Source of the DNA: Gigaspora rosea
Lineage: Eukaryota > Glomeromycota > Glomeromycetes > Diversisporales > Gigasporaceae
Assembly: GCA_003550325.1 (NCBI GenBank)
Contig: QKWP01000050.1
Span: 236,629-300,628 of the forward strand
Length of the DNA stretch: 64,000 nucleotides
Direction of reading: 5' to 3'
Shown: positions 11,299-22,989 of the stretch, piece after piece
Layout of the letters: each line of letters begins with the position of its first letter
How positions within the stretch are numbered: the first letter of the stretch is position 1
Position numbers and translations under genes: made by a program
Notes under the pieces: model-generated
The model's input: only the letters and a program-made list of their open reading frames with translations
Database searches by the model: none
Told to the model about the DNA's origin: nothing

Positions 11299-12598
11299 TG
11301 TGAAGTTTTGATTTGCAGGGGTTTACTATATAATCACTAATTACCCCTGTACTCAACTAAAACTCTATTTAAATACTGGTCAAGACTTCTAAACCTTGAA
11401 CTGGAAGGCAGAAAGAGGCATGGAAAGACTTGGTCTGGGTCTCAAGATTCGGAGAGTCTTGTGATGGTTAGGTTGGAATTAAAATAAGTATCTCCGTTTA
11501 CTTCTTATTATTCTTGAGTATTTGTATTCTTCTACTAATCTTTAGGGTCTTTCTTTTCTTGTAGCTTAGAGTATTCGAATGCCGAATTTTGATCGTTGCT
11601 TCTTGTAACAATCGTCACATAGAGTCACGAAAATCGGGAATAAATTAGCTTGATTTCAGAGATCAATGGTCAGTCGACAATGTGGGTCACAAGGTCGTTA
11701 TTGTTCGATAAATGGGGTAATCGAGGCAGTAATCACTACATATTTTATTATAAATACAGGAAATTGGGTACTAATTCTCTTTCTTATTTCTTATTTTATT
11801 ATTTGTATTTTTAGCTTGCGACGAGGGTTATGGAGACAAGAAGGCTATTACGAGGAATTGATTTTACAAGAATACTAGATTTTCTTATGGAACAAAGAAG
11901 TATATGTTTTTATTTAATAAAAGAAAATAGTACAAAAGAAAATATAAAGTTCTTTAGCTAACACTTCTACTCTAATTTCAAAGGTTACTAACTGGAACTA
12001 GACTAAAAAAGACTACTTTGAACTTAGGAGACCTATTCTGGACTGGTACAAACCAGTGTTGTACACGGACATTGTCCCGCCGATTTTTCAGGAACGTGGA
12101 CAGTCCGGGACGGGACGTCCGGGACATGTCCGCAATAATGTCCCAACATGATACATGTCCGCCGGGTAAAACCAATCAAATTGCAGAATTATACGAATTT
12201 TATTAGTAGATGATCACGTGTTGAGTTGCAAAATGTTTGGGACAAAAAAAATTCCAGGCGGACATGTCCCGGACGTCCCGTCCCGGACTGTCCGCCGTCC
12301 GTGTCTGTGTCCCATGACAACACTGGTACAAACTACTGGTTCCTTTAATGAACTTATGGCCCTTATATACTTTTAATTACAGACTAAAAATCGATTCGAT
12401 GGATTCAATGGAGTCTATGGACTCTTTCGACTCTTTCGACTCCATTGAGTCCATAGAGTCATGGCCTTACTATAAATGGTAATGCTAAATGTAATATTTA
12501 AAAATAGAAAAGATATACATAGAAATAAAAATAAAATAAAAATAGACATCGAGCACAGCCTCAACTTCTGGATACATAAGTCAGATTTGCTCTTCACA
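11299..12598 (-). mobile_element. Probable 5' LTR of the gypsy fossil
   Basis: The segment starts TGTGAAG (11299) and ends CTTCACA (12592-12598), so it has TG...CA ends with a 7-bp inverted repeat and abuts the primer-binding site. A minus-strand TATATAAGG near 12366-12374 could be its TATA box. Without the inserted MITE (12054-12325) it is about 1.02 kb. The partner LTR is outside the window, so age by LTR divergence cannot be judged. The outer border is the least certain part. Confidence 0.55.
12054..12325. mobile_element. 272-bp foldback hAT MITE with perfect 8-bp duplication
   Basis: Ends CAGTGTTGTACACGGACA and (reverse complement) CAGTGTTGTCATGGGACA, flanked by GTACAAAC at 12046-12053 and 12326-12333. 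The GC-rich arms (12103-12132 against 12258-12294) form a long hairpin of GGACAGTCCGGGACGGGACG type. No ORF of its own. CAGTGTTG ends plus an 8-bp duplication identify a non-autonomous hAT. Confidence 0.9.
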
Positions 12599-12599
12599 A

Positions 12600-13330
12600 C
12601 ATACCCACTTCAACCTATACACAAATATAATCTATATATCCATATACTCTATTTATACTCTTACATGAACATGTGAGTTTATTTTCTTCTTACAATGCTC
12701 TGTACTGCATACTATCTTCAATTTTAATTTGAGAATAGTGTGGGTGTACACATTCGCTTACTTATACAACTGAATTTCCTTAACTGTATCTATAATAAAA
12801 GTAGTGTAAAATGTTTATATCTGCCTTACTAATATCCATATATGAACTTATGTGTTTATATGCCCTGTTTATACCTTTACTTAAACATGTATATTTAGGT
12901 TTTTTTTTTCAATACCTGACCCATTTATTACACGTTACTCTGGTTATACCGACATCTGGATATAACGACATCATAGTAAAATTTTTCTATACTGACATTT
13001 TTTTTCAAAAATTTAATATAAAATGTCAGTATAACTTACTGTATCGACATTTTGAATTTTTTTACTAATGAACCAAAAATGTCGATATAACCAGAGTGAC
13101 GTGTACTATTTTTTAAGAGCAGTATAGATGTCTATACCCACTTCAATCTATATATTCATGTGACAATACTTTATTCATACCTATACACAAACACACTTGT
13201 TTATTTTTTTCACAAAGCTCTGTACTATATACTCATATACATGCTATCTTCAATCTTAATTTGAGAGCAGTATGGGGTATACACATGAACAAATGTGTCT
13301 GTATGCTCTGTTTCTATACTTTTTTTTAAA
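12600..13330. repeat. Two diverged tandem copies of a ~530-bp unit
   Basis: TACCCACTTCAACCTATA near 12604 recurs as TACCCACTTCAATCTATA near 13136. CAATTTTAATTTGAGAATAG (12719) recurs near 13250, and TGCTCTGTACT near 12695 as AGCTCTGTACT near 13216. The first copy has gained the MITE at 12931-13103. No gene seen. Confidence 0.6.
12931..13103. mobile_element. 173-bp Tc1/mariner-type MITE
   Basis: TIRs CACGTTACTCTGGTTATACC and (reverse complement) CACGTCACTCTGGTTATATC, matching at 23 of 25 positions, bounded by TA on both sides (12929-12930, 13104-13105). The interior is a second inverted repeat around TATACTGACATTTTTTTTC. No coding potential. Confidence 0.8.
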
Positions 13331-13499
13331 TCTTGTCTTTTTTGCTACCAAATTTCTAATAAAAGACTAATAGTAAAAGATTTGCTATCAAATACTCTTT
13401 TTAAGTTAAATCTCTAATATAATGACTCCAATACTATAGATATCAGCCTCTTGTACAAATAGTTTACCTATTTAACTTCAGACACTATATATAGTATAA

Positions 13500-16150
13500 C
13501 TCTATTAATTTCTTCTTTGTTTCATTTTAGATGATATTAAAGGTTCTAAATTCATATTGTATATACATAGATTTTCATATTCAATACTACAATATGTTTT
13601 CCACTCTCTGGCCAATTCTTGATTCTGTCATGAGCTTACCTTTTCCTATCTTAATAATTGGCTTGTTATACCTCTCTTAGTACTCTGGCTCTACTTCAAT
13701 CACTATTACCAACTTTAGCAGATTTTTGGTAACAATAAATACCTTGTATCCATCTTCTTTAACTTCAATTCTATTATAATAACTGACACCAAAATTTTTT
13801 ATTTCTAACATTACCCATATCTCTGATTTCGATCATAAATGAATACTTTATACTATTTTTGTCAACTCCATTTCCTTTTATCACAATATTCAACTTTATA
13901 TATTCAATAACATTATTGCAAAGTATATTTGCTAATGTTTTTCCTGCTTTGCTATAAGACTATTTTTACCAGGATCCAGATAGGTCTCTGCATGGGCTGG
14001 GTAGGGCTGGGTAGTAGTAATACCCTAGCCCTACCCATTTATTAATGGGCTCAATCTCCAAGCTCTTACTCTTACCCTAGGGCCCCATAATTGATTCCCT
14101 ACCCAGTCCTTAAAGCCCGTGGGTACCCATGGGTACCCACGGGCTTAATAAAAAAAAAAAGATAAAAAAATTATTAAGCCTATTTGATGATAATCTGTAG
14201 AGATGCATCAGTCCGGTCCAGTCCCTATAAGGACCGGTTACATATATAATTACAGTCCGGTTCTGGACCTAAAATGGTCCCTTAATAATATATGATCAAT
14301 AAACTTTTTCTGGCCCGGGTCAGGTTACTTGTATGGGTTACGGGTCAGAAATTCAGATCAAACAGGTCAGGATTAGTCTAAAATATAAAAAAAAAAAAAA
14401 AAAAAAAAATCAAAAATTTCATAAGCCAGTTTGATGCATATTCTGCCAAACAGCGTAGTACACATTATATGAAATGAAAAAAATTTTATAAGCCAGTTTA
14501 ATGCATAATCAGCCATATAGTATAGTACACATAGTGCCAAATAAATCCAAAAAAAACTTAGCTTATATTAATTTTAAAGTTGCATAAAGTTGCATAAAAG
14601 TTACACACCTAATATAACAAACTTGTAGGTAAACTGGCTAGTGTTTTTTCTTTTTAAAAATATTATGCGAAAAAATGCCATATTTCTAAAAAAAAAAATT
14701 ATCGATCAACATAAATTTTAATTGATGGATAGTCACATGCATATAAAATGGGCTACTCTACGGGCATATGAGCTGGGTAGTACTGGTACCCAAGCCCTAC
14801 CCATATAATAAAGGGACTGCGATTTTTAGCCCTACCCTGCCCTAGGGCTTGTAATTTGATGCCCAAGCCTGGCTCTAGTGGTACTACTCTTAGGGTACCC
14901 GTAGATAGCCCTGGCCTATGCGGAGGTCTAGATCCAGAAAGATCAATATAGTGCTTTTGCAAGGTGCATCTACTATTGCTTTTTCTCCTTCTGGCCCTAG
15001 AAATTGTCGCGAACATTGAAATTTCTAGCCCTACACATATCAGCTGATTTTTGGTAATAAGCTAGTGCCTTGTGTTCTTTTTTAGCTTTAATTCCATTGT
15101 GATAACAGGCACTAAAGGCTTTATTTCCAATAACCTTATCCGTATTTGCAGATTTTGATTACAAAAGAATACCAAATCTATCTGCTAATGCCTCTTCTAC
15201 TTCACTATAGGACTATTTTTACTATGATCCAACAAGGTCAATATAGTGTTCTTGCAAAATGCATATGCTATGCTTTCCCTCCTTCTGGTCATCCCAGAAA
15301 AATTATTATGAAGATTGAACTTTTTAGCATCATGCATATCAGCAGATTTTTTGGTAATAAACAAATGCCTTGTGTTCTTCCTTTTCAACTCCAATTCCAT
15401 TATAATAACAAACACCAATGGTTTTCACTCCAACAGCAGTATTACCCATATCTGCAAATTTCAGTTATAAATAAATGCTTTATGTTCCTCCTTTTCAACT
15501 CCAATTTCTTTATGTCCCAATATCCAACCTTATACATTTTGTCAGTATTTCTCATCATTATTGTAAAGTTCTTGCAACCTACATCTGCTAATGCCTTTTT
15601 TCTACTTTCCCACAAGACTATTTTTACCAAGATCCAGAGAGGGCAGTATAGCACTCTTTGTATGACTTCTGATCCCAGATCATTATTGCAAAGATCAAAA
15701 TTTTTAGCAATCCACATTTTCACAAATTTTTGGTAATAACAAATGCCTTGTGTCATTTTCAACTCCAATTTCACTATAAGAACAGACAACAATGGCTTTT
15801 ATTCTAACAGCATTACTCATATCTGCAGGTTTGATCATAATTGAATGCTTATATTCCTCCTTTTTAACTCCAATTTCTTTTTCACAATGTCCAACAGTAT
15901 ATGTTTCATTATTATTTCCTGTCGTTATTGTAATGTCCTTGCAACAATCATTTGTTAATGCTTAGTCCAGAGAGGTCAGCATAGTGTTATTTTCCTCTTT
16001 CTGGTCCCAGAAAATTATCATGAAGATCGAATTTTTTGCATTACGCCAAACAGTGGACCTTTGGTAACAAATAAATGCCTTGTATCCTTCTTTGCAACTC
16101 CAATTTATTATAATGACAGACACCAATAACTTTGTTTCCAACTGCATTAC
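13500..16150 (-). pseudogene. Decayed Sel1-like repeat protein gene
   Basis: In several minus-strand frames short stretches match Sel1-like repeats as found behind kinases in Glomeromycotina: YYNGIGVEKEEHKAFVYYQK (about 15400-15340), ADMGNT, and further GVEK.E..KAF..YQK echoes near 13740, 15060, 15480, 15760, 15860 and 16090. A larger unit of about 330-430 bp is tandemly repeated, marked by ACCAAGATCCAGAGAGG-type sequence near 13970, 15220, 15643 and 15965. Frames change often, so it is a pseudogene. Sel1 repeats form alpha/alpha superhelices used for protein binding. A hAT element (13981-14930) interrupts it. Confidence 0.7.
13981..14930. mobile_element. 950-bp non-autonomous hAT element in the Sel1 pseudogene
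   Basis: Flanked by the perfect 8-bp repeat GATCCAGA (13973-13980, 14931-14938), itself host sequence of the Sel1 unit. The TIRs read TAGGTCTCTGCATGGGC and (reverse complement) TAGACCTCCGCATAGGC. Subterminal zones carry many GGGTAGGGCTGGGTA copies in both orientations (13995-14160, 14745-14925). A second hAT-like end (TAGAGATGCATCAGTCCGGT at 14209) followed by GGACCGG motifs suggests a nested fragment. AAGCCAGTTTGATGCAT-type units recur near 14425 and 14500. Confidence 0.85.
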
Positions 16151-16157
16151 CCATAAA

Positions 16158-16275
16158 TAGCACCATGGTATCCTAGTGCAAATGAATCTTCCGGATCAAT
16201 CATTAATGGCGTTTCTAAATCCTCGCGTGAATTCTCAAAGTAGTTAATCATAAAATAAGTAGCATCTCGATTTTT
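16158..16275 (-). pseudogene. TPR repeat remnant
   Basis: The minus strand reads about 38 residues fitting one 34-residue TPR unit of the kind found at 28 kb: TYFMINYFENSREDLETPLM, then IDPEDSFALGYHGA. It has no neighbouring TPR units and no start, so it is a fragment. Its position beside Sel1 relics and a duplication copy suggests a rearranged kinase/TPR-type locus. Confidence 0.6.
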
Positions 16276-16504
16276 TTAATACAAATTCATTATCTGGTTC
16301 TATTTTGAGAGACATATTTGAATATGTAAGCGAGTCAATATATTGTTTCATTATTCTATAGATTGACCCATGATTTTGGATCAATTTATAATGAATTATA
16401 TGAATCATTAAATGATTTGTTATAATAACCTACCATATAATAAGCATTCCCATGATGTCCTAAAGTACTGTACCTTTAGAACAATTGTTAACTATTATTG
16501 CATT

Positions 16505-18890
16505 AAGGAACTGATCATATGAGTGTTCTTTAAAAAATGATAGATAATTAAAACAGAAGAGTTTAGTAATTGACAACCCAATTCTTCTTTTATATCCCAG
16601 TTTTATAAAAGTGCTATCGGTATAAATTCAAGATAAATTTGGTCACTTTGGAGGATGGAATTTACTTACCATTAGTAACGAAAGGTATTTCCCATAAAAT
16701 TGGAATAGAACAAGCAGCCCAATGTTTATTAACAAAGCGACAAGAATGCAAATCTTTGCTAGTTGGAAAATTTCATCAGGAACGGAGTGCAATGAAGTAT
16801 ATGGTTATATGCTGTGTGAAATTTTTCCTACAAATTCGTGTTTTCCTTTTTTGCACGTATCATATGGTTAATTATATAATTGAGCATCTAATTAAATTAG
16901 TATCGTGATTGTTAACGTTGGTGTCCACTGTATGAAAGCTGACACGAAGCTAACACGATAGAGTGATGCTTTCTGATGCAATATGTAGGTTTCAGAAAGT
17001 GTATTCAGTAGTCTGCTAATAATGATTTCTTCTCACCATCATTAGTTCGCAACTATAGAATTTCTATGTCTTGTATCATATCAGCATAATAGATTCAATA
17101 AATGAAATATATTCAGTACATCGGAATCTTACTGGATTTAGAATCAACTTAAATACACTTTTTTAAATTCACTAAAAATTTTAAGGATTTCGAACTAAAA
17201 GTAAATTTTGAATTCATTTATTGCATATTCAATTTTAAAATTAAAAGCATTTGAGTTCAATTTAACAGTTAAAGAACAATGCATCACTGAGCTATTTATA
17301 CATATATATTCTAGATACACTAATTATTAATTATTATAAATGTAGTTATCAGGATGACGGTTATTTGTGCAAGGAATCTTTGCCTTACATTTGCATCAAT
17401 TTACATTAATTGGCTAATAGTTTTGTGAAATTTCTCGCACGCTTATAACTTATGAAGGAATAGGAATTATTTAGAAAGTATTTCAGTTCATATGATCCAA
17501 AAAGCTAATTATTAAAATTAAATCAACTTCAAAAATTTTAGTTGTGATGATTGATTTGACTGCAATTTTATTGGGAAAATTTCGTGTTACAATTTTTCAC
17601 GAATGATCGTGAAACATACATAAGAGTATTGCTCAGTAACCTATATATGGATTAAATTTTTGAAATTAAACTGCATAACATGTGCCATAGTTTTAAACTT
17701 TGACATGTTTTAAAACAACTTGATATTCCTATCATATATTATGTCGATATAATATCAATATAAAAATCAAAAAATCCTGAACTACAAAGTTATATTTTTC
17801 AAGCCTTAATATACTTTGGGAATTTAATTTGTTATATATTATCATTTAATTCGTGATTTCTATTTTCTTTCACTAATTTTTAGTCTAACATTATTAACAA
17901 TACAATTGGTGCTGCAGATTATTCATGGGTCCCGAAATTCTCGATTTTGATTGGCGTTTTCCGACTAACAAGTTGATCAAACAATTGAGTCCTCGCTACG
18001 CTTCGGACAAATAAAAATAATACTATTGCTATTTATAATATTTTCTTTATTAATAAAGTTGTACGTCGAGATCGAATTTTCGTGGGTTCCGAATTAACAT
18101 GTGTTAATGAAATTCTAAACTGGCTCGGCTGGTTTGAAATTCATATTTCACTTTACAAATGTAATCTAAAATTAATTTAAAATCTAATCATTATTAAATC
18201 ATTAAAATATTAAAAATAATATTTTTATAACAAAATTGAAAATTTATTCGTCAAATTGCTCTATATTATAAATATTTAAAAATGACCGAGTCATAAGAAT
18301 CTTATTTTAATCTCACAATAAATTTGAAAAGCTTGCTAAATTTTTTAATGCCAAATTTATTAATCAATGTCATGCAATTTTTATTTTTAACACGAGAAAA
18401 TTATGGTTTTTGTATAAAATTCTTCAAAATCCATTAAGTACAATTATTGAACTGCCTTGGTCAAAAGCATAGTCAGATAAAGGTCCTTGAATATATTGGC
18501 TTTTCAAGAAATAGGTAATTTAAATTAAGCTTTATTGTGATAATTGGTATAGCTATATAAATATATGACTAGAATATATGCATATATAGCTTTGTGATGT
18601 ATTGTTATTATTTTTATTTCATTCTATTCGTATTAAAGCGTAATAACTAATAGTTAAATAATTTAATAAATAGTAAATTGGAATAATTAATAATAAATAT
18701 CGATTTTTCGTGTTGCTTAGAATTTAATTTAAATGCTTTTAATTTTAAAATTGAATATGCGCTAAATGAATTCAAAAACCACTTTAGGTAGTTCGAAATT
18801 CTTAACAATTTTTGAATGCATTTAAGAAGGTTTATTGAAAACTTGAAATCGTGAAAATTTGACAAATTCTCCGATTCTCATATAGTATCG
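16505..18890. repeat. Segmental duplication, copy 1
   Basis: Collinear and in the same orientation with 30505-33966. Shared landmarks: TGATCATATGAG (16512/30517), GGAGGATGGAATTT (16648/30659), CAGATTATTCATGGG (17918/31914), GTCCTCGCTACGCTTCGGAC (17990) and CCGATTCT.ATATAGTATCG at the end. Differences are substitutions plus insertions present only in copy 2. No intact protein was recognised. Matching short ORFs are not conserved between copies, arguing that the block is non-coding or decayed. Confidence 0.8.
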
Positions 18891-18922
18891 ATATAAAATA
18901 TAATTTTGTTTAAACTGGGGAA

Positions 18923-21110
18923 CAGTAAGGCCGCTCCAATTTAAATATATGTTTATCATAACCCCCCCCCCCCCCTCTAGATTGAGCAAATTATGGGGGG
19001 GAGTTAAACAACATATATATATATATAACTTTTAGATTCAAATTTCACTTTTCATATTACTAAAATTAACCCATACAGAAAGATCACCAAAATTAGAGTA
19101 GCTGCATGATACAGTCATGCTAAACCTAGGAACATTTTATAAGTTAGTTAGAATTAATTAGTAAAATTTTATGAATCATAAGATTTTATAGAATTTTATT
19201 AATAAAATTTTATAAAATCTTATTATACACAAATTTTTATTAATTAATTCTAACTTTATGCACTAAGTAAACATGTACAGCACCTAAAAATACATCAAAT
19301 CGGCAGGGTTGGTTTATTTTACTTGAAATTTGGATAATAGATGCATAATTTTGGATTTTTGATCAAAAAAGTCAACTTTAAGCATCTTTTCTCCAAATTT
19401 CAAGTAAATAAAAAAAAAGACTGCTGATTTAATGTATTTTTAGGCTCTGAACAAGTTTACTTAGTGAAATAAGTTAGAATTAATTAGTAAAATTTCATGA
19501 ATCATGAGGTTTTATAGAATTTTATTAATAAAATGTTATAAAATCTTATAATACACAAATTTTTATTAATTAATTCTAACTTTATGCACTAAGTAAACAT
19601 ATTCAGCACCTAGAAATTCATCAAATCGGTAGAGTTATTTTTATTTACTTAAAATTTGGAGAATAGATGCATAATTTTGGATTTTTGATCAAAAAAGTCC
19701 AATTTAAGCATATTTTCTCCAAATTTCAAGTAAAATAAAACAATTCTGCTGATTTAATGTATTTTTAGGTTCTAAATAAGTTTAATTAGTGCATGTAGTT
19801 AGAATTAATTAGTAAAAGTTTGTGAATCATAAGATTTTATAGAATTTTATTAATAAAATTTATAAAATCTTATTATACACAAATTTTTATTAATTAATTC
19901 TGACATTATGAACTAAGTAAACATGTACAGCACCTAAAAATACATCAAATCGGCAGAGTTATTCTTATTTACTTGAAATTTAGAGAATAGATGCATTATT
20001 TTGGATTTTTGATCAAAAAAGTCAAATTTATGCATCTTTTCTCCAAATTTCAAGTAAAATAAAACAAGACTGCCGATTTAATGTATTTTTAGGCTCTGAA
20101 CAAGTTTACCTAGTGCTATATGTTAGAATTAATTAGTAAAATATTGTGAATCATAAGATTTTATAGAATTTTATTAATAAAATTCTATAAAATCTTATAA
20201 TTCACAATATTTTACTAATTAATTCTAACTTATAGCACTAGGTAAACTTGTTCATAGCCTAAAAATACATTAAATCGGCAGTCTTGTTTTTATTTTACTT
20301 GAAATTTGGAGAAAAGATGCTTAAATTTGACTTTTTTGATCAAAAATCCAAAATAATGCATCTATTCTCTAAATTTCAAGTAAAATAAGAATAACTCTGC
20401 CGATTTGATGTATTTTTAGGTGCTGTACATGTTTACTTAGTGCATAAAGTTAGAATTAATTATTAAAAATTTGTGTATTATAAGATTTTATAAAATTTTA
20501 TTAATAAAATTCTATAAAATCTTATGATTCATAAAATTTTACTAATTAATTCTAACTTATTTCACTAGGTAAACTTGTTCAGAGCCTAAAAATACATTAA
20601 ATTGGTAGAATTGTTTTTATTTTACTTGAAATTTGGAGAAAAGATGCTTAAATTTGACTTTTTTTGATCAAAAATCCAAAATTATGCATCTATTCTCCAA
20701 ATTTTAAGTAAAATAAAAATAACTCTGCTGATTTGATGCATTTTTAGGTGCTGAATACGTTTACTTAGTGCATAAAGTTAGAATTAATTAATAAAAATTT
20801 GTGTATTATAAGATGTTATAAAATTTTATTAATAAAATTCTATGATTCATAAAATTTTACTAATTAATTCTAACTTCATGCACTAAGTAAACTTGACAGC
20901 ACCAAAAAATAAATATAAGTATATTCAGACTCAGATCAGTATAAAATTTAGAGTCTGAGTCTGGTCCGATCCTGGACCGGACCTGAACCGGACCTATTCC
21001 GATCCTAGCCGGACCCAAACCGGACCTAATCATTTGTTGTTTAAGCCCCCCCCATAAAAATTTTGAACTTGTAATGGTAAACAAATAATTAAATTGGAGT
21101 GGCCTAACTG
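18923..21110. mobile_element. TIR-bounded hAT-like element filled with palindromic satellite
   Basis: Ends CAGTAAGGCCGCTCCAATTT and (reverse complement) CAGTTAGGCCACTCCAATTT extend as an imperfect inverted repeat of about 40 bp. Inside are C runs (18962-18975) mirrored near 21047, the satellite block 19130-20900, and CCGGACC-type motifs (20960-21030) like other hAT subterminal zones here. The flanking 8-mers do not match convincingly, so the family call rests on the ends only. Confidence 0.6.
19130..20900. repeat. Palindromic satellite, four forward then about three inverted ~325-bp units
   Basis: Forward units begin GTTAGAATTAATTAGTAAAA at about 19147, 19465, 19798 and 20122. From about 20176 the order mirrors, with CTAATTAATTCTAAC near 20215, 20540 and 20865. 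Each unit contains two palindromes: one around TTTTATTAATAAAATTTTAT and one around GGATTTTTGATCAAAAAAGT framed by TTACTTGAAATTTGGAGA. Spacers carry GCACTAAGTAAACATGTACA or CTGAACAAGTTTACTTAGTG. No coding. Confidence 0.8.
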
Positions 21111-21589
21111 TTGAGATTCGGAGCCTTAATATTTAAATTTTAATTTTATAGATTTCTTTAAAAAATTTATAAAATATATCCATATATCAATGTAACAAGC
21201 CTAGCCACAAACAACAGCAATAAAGGTAATTTTAACATTTATTATTTAATATTGTTTAATAAATTCATATACAGTATCTATAAGGTAGCTGCGCGACGCA
21301 GTCGCGCTAGAAACCAGGAACGAAGGTGTATAGTTAACAAATGTCCAAGTAAACGTAAATAGGAAATAAAAATACCATATTTTGAATATCTAATGGATCA
21401 ATATATTTAATTGTTAATATAGCACTAGTGTAATTGGAGGTGCTTACGTGCCTCTTTTATTTATTACATTTGTAGTGAAATATGAATTATCATAATTTCA
21501 CTGTAAAAAATCATGGTTTATATAATGCGTTGATTTATTACATTTGTGTTAAAATATAGTATAAATTGAAAATTATCATAAGTACTTAG

Positions 21590-22260
21590 TACATACATGC
21601 AGTATTACAGTAATCGAACAGGATCGCACACTTGTGATTCCATATTTATTTGGAAGCACTTCGGCATACAATGCTGGATACTGAACTTTATTAGCCTTTT
21701 AGTGTGACATACAGTGCATTTGATGTATAATTGATTTAGCTATTTGCAGGGTCAGCCGGTGGTCTCCCACCCGCATACGCAGGCCGGCTGTCGACCCCAA
21801 GATTTTGCAGTCAAGCTGTTGCTGCTTGAGATTGGTGCTTAAGATTAGACGGTGGTTTCCCACCTGCATGATGCAGGCCGGCTGTGGACTTGTATTGTTG
21901 CAAAATGGCAGGATTCAGTAGGGTAGGGAGGGCCGGGTGCGAATTTGCTTTCTTTCTGGGGCTGCCGTAGTTCATCCTAACGTCTGTGCATTTTATAACT
22001 GTGTTGATCTTTATCATGTTAGTTTTCATATGAAACGTCCGAATTAGGCAATTGATATTAAATCACTTATCTTTTCCCTGCGCCTTCCTCAATTTGGATG
22101 GTGATTGAACCGGTTTTCCACCGTCAGTATCCTGGTCTTTTCCTGTGTTAGTCGCTGCCCGGGCCTCCCTGTTTAGCTTTCTTTTCGATCCGTTGACTTT
22201 CCGTCAACTTGAAAGATGGAAATAGCGATAGATTTCTTAAATCTGTATTGAAGATTATGC
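21590..22260. other. GC-richer island with a duplicated hairpin motif, function unknown
   Basis: This block stands out from the AT-rich surroundings. Two copies of a 37-40 nt motif (GGTGGTCTCCCACCCGCAT... at 21759 and GGTGGTTTCCCACCTGCAT... at 21849, each ending GCAGGCCGGCTGT) can form small hairpins. The minus frame has a 72-codon ORF (21811-22029) with no recognised domain. It could be an RNA gene, a UTR or a repeat. Not identified. Confidence 0.35.
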
Positions 22261-22647
22261 TTGCTTATTCATGTGCAAAATGTTAAAATTTGCTAATTGA
22301 CGAGCGATCTACAGGCTAATGAGTCAAACTAGGGCTGTTAATTGTCCGGTCCGTCCAGGGACTGGGCCGGTCCGGTCCTTTTTAGGATGGACCGAAAGGA
22401 CCGTCGGTCCTAATAGTAAATATCAAATAAACTTAATATTATTATGATAATATGCATTTTGAAACAACTATTAAATGTTGTTTTTGGTTAAAATTCAATT
22501 ACAAACCCCTTAGTTTGTTAAACAATATTTAAACCACGTTTACTGTATAATGAGAACGGGCTGTTGTTAACGTTAATAAATAGAGAAATTTATTAATGAC
22601 AGCAATGGCGTGATCAGTTGATTTACAATTTGTGTGCGAAATAACGC

Positions 22648-22782
22648 CTTATGGGCATTATTTTGGAACACGAGTTTGAAACAAGCTAATGATTAATTTA
22701 GCCGAGGATTTTTAATAATTTGCATTTGACTAAATTAACTATTATCTTGCCTCAAACTCGTGTTCCAAACAACGCCTATAAG
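22648..22782. mobile_element. 135-bp foldback MITE
   Basis: Arms of about 55 bp match as an inverted repeat around TTTGGAACACGAGTTTGA (22661-22679, and its complement at 22752-22769), starting CTTATGGGCATT and (reverse complement) CTTATAGGCGTT. No clear target duplication. Confidence 0.55.
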
Positions 22783-22808
22783 TAAATACAAGATTATCTA
22801 GCTATTAT

Positions 22809-22946
22809 GTCTATAGTGTTCCATGTGAACAACTATTTAGCTTAGCTGGATTAACAGTTGCTAAATCACGAAATTCTCTTGATAATGAAACAGTTCGGGC
22901 TGTTTTGTGTTTAAAATCTTGGTTTACTGAAGGCTTACCATTCTAA
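22809..22946 (+). pseudogene. hAT transposase C-terminal dimerisation fragment
   Basis: One open frame reads VPCEQLFSLAGLTVAKSRNS, then LDNETVRAVLCLKSWF and a natural stop after LPF. This is the classical hAT C-terminal block (C/S-E-x-x-FS-x-x-G...RN-x-L), closer to Tam3/ZBED-type proteins than to the transposase at 3.3-6.3 kb. Only about 45 residues remain, with no upstream catalytic core. A T-tract hairpin (CCTGCTAGCAG) follows about 27 bases after the stop. Confidence 0.85.
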
Positions 22947-22989
22947 ATTTTAATTTTATAAAAATTTTTTTTTCCTGCTAGCAGATTTT

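Larger units (their letters stand above)
22330..22985 (+). mobile_element. hAT element relic with transposase C-terminus
   Basis: A hAT-type left end TAGGGCTGTTAATTGTCC (22330) is followed by CCGGTCC motifs. A large middle part is lost or replaced, and the dimerisation domain remains at 22809-22946. No matching right end was found. A small foldback (22648-22782) has inserted in the middle. Confidence 0.65.

Noticed and set aside
15146-15792. Plus-strand ORF of 196 codons and overlapping minus ORFs
   Set aside because: The plus ORF is antisense to Sel1-repeat remnants; the minus ORFs are mixed-frame pieces of those remnants.
18962-18975. C run as a G-quadruplex regulator
   Set aside because: A single homopolymer mirrored near 21047 as part of the element's inverted ends; no spaced G tracts.
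19130-20900. CRISPR-like array
   Set aside because: Units are ~325 bp, palindromic and change orientation; there are no short repeats with unique spacers, and the context is eukaryotic.
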